In this document: positions 5,777 to 7,598 of the stretch, piece after piece | Position numbering within the stretch: position 1 is the first letter of the stretch | Layout of the letters: every line of letters starts with the position of its first letter | NCBI GenBank assembly: GCA_002708145.1 | Contig: PAOV01000020.1 | Location: 1-7,598 of the forward strand | DNA from: Chloroflexota bacterium | GTDB taxonomy: Bacteria; Chloroflexota; Dehalococcoidia; Lucifugimonadales; Lucifugimonadaceae | Direction: 5' to 3' | Length of the DNA stretch: 7,598 bases | The notes under the pieces: generated by a model | Databases searched by the model: none | Told to the model about the DNA's origin: nothing | What the model saw: only the letters and a program-made list of their open reading frames with translations | Made by a program: the position numbers and the translations under genes

Positions 5777-7238
5777 AATTTACTCTCAGTCTTAGAACTC
5801 TTTTCGCAATTTTTTTCATAATATCATACTCACTCATTGCTTGGGCATTAATGATTTTAATTAATTCGTAATATTTACTGTTTTCGTCGAAATTATGCTT
5901 GTCTTCAACAAAAATAAAAGCCCAATTATTTTTTCTAGATTTAAATAATTGGCCTATAGAATGAAGGTACCTTGGTGCTTCGTAAACTGTACTGGATATT
6001 TTGTGATCATTATAGATAATATCTTGTATGTGTTTTATGTATTTTTTCACCTTTTTGGTTTTGTTAGTATAGTTGAGTATTGCTACATAATCGATTGATT
6101 CGTCTAGTTTTAATGATCTTAAGTCATCATAATTTAATTTCTTAGGTTGTTTTTCTTTTAGATATTTTTTTGTAAGAATTTTTGTTTTTTCTACATCTGG
6201 TTGATCAAAAGGATTAATATTCAATAAGCTACCCACCATAACAATTGCTATCTGCCATTTAAAAAATTCCCCAGAAATATAATTAATATTACTTGGGATA
6301 TTAATAATTTTTACAGGTATGTCATTTGATATTAATTCTTCTGCATAGATTTTTGTTTCATCATTTGGTTCAATTATTATAAAAGCTCTGTTAGATAATT
6401 TAGAAAATTCTAATTTATAATCTTCATTAACTATTGGTAAAAAACCTTCATTATTTTTACCTAATGACTCAGAAATTAGTTGTTCAATCCAATATGAAAA
6501 ATTGTTTGTTCTTTTGCTACTAATAATATTAAGAGTTTTTATTTCATTCACGTAACAACTCATTAGAAAACTAGCTAGTTCTATTGCAGGGTTGAAAATA
6601 TTATTTTGTAAACATTTTTTTTGCATATTAATTGCTTGTTTTTCAAATTCATTAATATCATAATCTGCTAAAAATGCAGGTAAAATTCCATACTCACTTA
6701 GTGATGAAAATCTGCCGCCTATATTATTTTCAGTTTTTATCTGTAAAAAGTAATTTTGATTAGTTTGTTTTATATCCGAAATTTTTATGATGTTTTTTTG
6801 ATTAACACATAATTTATTCACAAAAAATCTCTCTAATGCGTTAGTTTCTATAGTCTCCCCAGATTTTGTGCAAATAACAAATAAAGACCTATCAAGATTT
6901 ATTTCTTTTTCTATTTCCTTGATTTTTAATACGCTTATAGTGTCAATGCAAAATAATTTAGGGTTAATATTGGATTCAATTAATCCAAATATTGTTTTTG
7001 CCGACTCAATGCTTCCACCCATACCAATAAAAATTATGTTCTCAATATTTTCTTCAACGATTTTACCTTTTAAAGTTCTAAATAGGTTGTTTTTTTTGGT
7101 TATTTTATTCGGAAGATTTACCCAGCCCAAATATTTTTTTAGACTTTTACTCGTAATAAAATTATCAAGCACTTCGTCATTTATAATTTTATTTTGAATT
7201 TGAATCGATTGTTCATTAATTTTTTTTATTTTTCTCAA
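5745..7238 (-). CDS. pgi: Glucose-6-phosphate isomerase, of the transaldolase-associated (Tal-Pgi fusion) subtype
   Basis: Interconverts glucose 6-phosphate and fructose 6-phosphate in the cytosol. It has 497 residues with two SIS subdomains. Visible are GMGGSIESA (72-80), TKSGETIET (124-132), the PGI signature NNIGGRFSSLSEYGILPA (171-188), EQLISESLGKNNEGFLPI (252-269) with the probable catalytic Glu257, INPFDQPDVEKTK (341-353) with Lys353, and RYLHSIGQLFK (423-433). The EQLI-ES-GK-GF-P, NPFDQPDVE and RYLHS-GQL combination is that of the PGI half of bifunctional transaldolase/PGI proteins, not of classical Pgi. The only plausible starts are non-ATG: TTG at 7238 (used here) or GTG at codon 23; the next Met is residue 73 inside the SIS motif. 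No ribosome-binding site precedes TTG. The TTG overlaps the tal stop in a TTGA arrangement and lies in the -1 frame, so it is either translationally coupled or originally fused to tal. Confidence 0.92.
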   Translation of the reverse strand: MRKIKKINEQSIQIQNKIINDEVLDNFITSKSLKKYLGWVNLPNKITKKNNLFRTLKGKIVEENIENIIFIGMGGSIESAKTIFGLIESNINPKLFCIDTISVLKIKEIEKEINLDRSLFVICTKSGETIETNALERFFVNKLCVNQKNIIKISDIKQTNQNYFLQIKTENNIGGRFSSLSEYGILPAFLADYDINEFEKQAINMQKKCLQNNIFNPAIELASFLMSCYVNEIKTLNIISSKRTNNFSYWIEQLISESLGKNNEGFLPIVNEDYKLEFSKLSNRAFIIIEPNDETKIYAEELISNDIPVKIINIPSNINYISGEFFKWQIAIVMVGSLLNINPFDQPDVEKTKILTKKYLKEKQPKKLNYDDLRSLKLDESIDYVAILNYTNKTKKVKKYIKHIQDIIYNDHKISSTVYEAPRYLHSIGQLFKSRKNNWAFIFVEDKHNFDENSKYYELIKIINAQAMSEYDIMKKIAKRVLRLRVNYDYVRATKRK

Positions 7239-7246
7239 TTTTTTAA
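7235..7246 (-). other. tal/pgi frame junction: A6 tract with A_AAA_AAT heptamer directly before the tal stop
   Basis: On the minus strand the bases read TTA AAA AAT TGA in the tal frame. The A6 run (7244-7239) with the following T forms A_AAA_AAT in tal phase, which fits the X_XXY_YYZ layout of -1 slippery sites, immediately before the stop. A slip of one base back reads on as TTG AGA AAA, the pgi frame. Adding a single A to the run (A7) would have the same result. The pgi frame stays open upstream only to a stop at 7286-7284. No clear downstream hairpin is seen in this AT-rich stretch. It may equally be an ordinary overlapping stop/start. Confidence 0.45.
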
Positions 7247-7598
7247 TTTTGATAATTTTACATCTATTTTTTTTAGCAATGCATCATAAGAATCACTAAA
7301 TGATTTTATTCCTTCTTTTAATAAATTTGAAGTAATTTGATCTAAATTAATACCTTCATGCGATAGGTTTTTAATATTTTCATAGGCTTTTTCAATTCCT
7401 TCAACAAGTGAATTATTTGGGTCTCCGTTGTTAGAATAATTATTAAATGTCTCTAATGGTACAGTGTTTATAGTTTCATCACCAACAAGGTTGTCCATAT
7501 ATAAATTTTTATCATAAAGAGGGTTTTTTACACTAGTAGATGCCCATAATGGTTTTTGAACCTTTGCTCCAGTACTATACAGTGGGAAAAATGAACCT
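7235..7598 (-). CDS. tal: Transaldolase, C-terminal part (5' end off window)
   Basis: Only the last 120 residues are visible; the frame is open to the window edge, so the methionine at 7498 is internal rather than a start. Transaldolase transfers a three-carbon dihydroxyacetone unit between sugar phosphates in the non-oxidative pentose phosphate pathway. The fragment contains the family block AKVQKPLWASTSVKNPLYD, then LYMDNLVGDETINTVPLET, where most relatives read LYVxxLIGPDTVNTMPxxT, followed by the helical C-terminus with GINLDQITSNLLKEGIKSF and SYDALLKKI. This variant (RPLWASTSTKNP type) is the one commonly found fused to or adjacent to PGI. The Schiff-base lysine lies N-terminal of the visible part and cannot be checked. 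It ends in TGA at 7237-7235, overlapping the pgi TTG start by two bases, and is the most upstream visible gene of the minus-strand operon. Confidence 0.93.
   Translation of the reverse strand, partial: GSFFPLYSTGAKVQKPLWASTSVKNPLYDKNLYMDNLVGDETINTVPLETFNNYSNNGDPNNSLVEGIEKAYENIKNLSHEGINLDQITSNLLKEGIKSFSDSYDALLKKIDVKLSKLKN

Noticed and set aside
6868..7197. Plus-strand open frame of 109 codons that looks like a membrane protein
   Set aside because: It is antisense to the N-terminal SIS domain of pgi. The hydrophobicity is the usual artefact of reading AT-rich coding DNA backwards.
7235..7498. A separate small gene of 87 codons beginning at the ATG at 7498
   Set aside because: The frame is open upstream to the window edge and the translation upstream matches transaldolase (KPLWASTSVKNP), so the ATG is an internal methionine.

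Overview
The window is AT-rich, tightly packed DNA from what looks like a streamlined, low-GC bacterium. The split-type transhydrogenase alpha subunit, the short 6-phosphogluconate dehydrogenase, the tiny spacers and the many overlapping starts and stops fit a planktonic alphaproteobacterium. That placement is inference: there is no rRNA or other taxonomic marker here. No tRNA, CRISPR array, insertion sequence or phage gene is visible.

Layout: (1) 1-897, minus strand: the first 299 codons of pntA (proton-translocating transhydrogenase, NAD(H)-binding part), cut by the window's left edge. (2) 898-1009: a divergent intergenic region, the only real spacer in the window. (3) 1010-3764, plus strand: a tight three-gene unit with a small dimeric alpha/beta-barrel-like protein, an FGGY sugar kinase that most resembles gluconokinase, and a D-2-hydroxyacid dehydrogenase. 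(4) 3766-7598, minus strand, converging on unit 3 with one base between stop codons: tal (3' part only), pgi, a DUF2090/IolC-C-terminal-like aldolase-fold protein, gnd and an acidic 80-residue orphan.

Functionally this is a carbon-entry and pentose-phosphate neighbourhood. The kinase would make 6-phosphogluconate from gluconate. The dehydrogenase could supply gluconate by reducing a keto-gluconate. Gnd would oxidise 6-phosphogluconate to ribulose 5-phosphate. Tal and Pgi would recycle sugar phosphates back to glucose 6-phosphate, and PntA would interconvert NADH and NADPH. Visible cofactor residues suggest Gnd uses NAD+ and the hydroxyacid dehydrogenase uses NADPH, which would make the nearby transhydrogenase meaningful. 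No zwf or 6-phosphogluconolactonase gene is inside the window.

The most notable point is the tal-pgi junction. The two genes, which are fused in many bacteria, are separated here only by a one-base frame difference at an A6 tract (an A_AAA_AAT heptamer directly before the tal stop), and pgi has only a TTG start with no ribosome-binding site. A second point is the diverged DUF2090-like enzyme placed between pgi and gnd.
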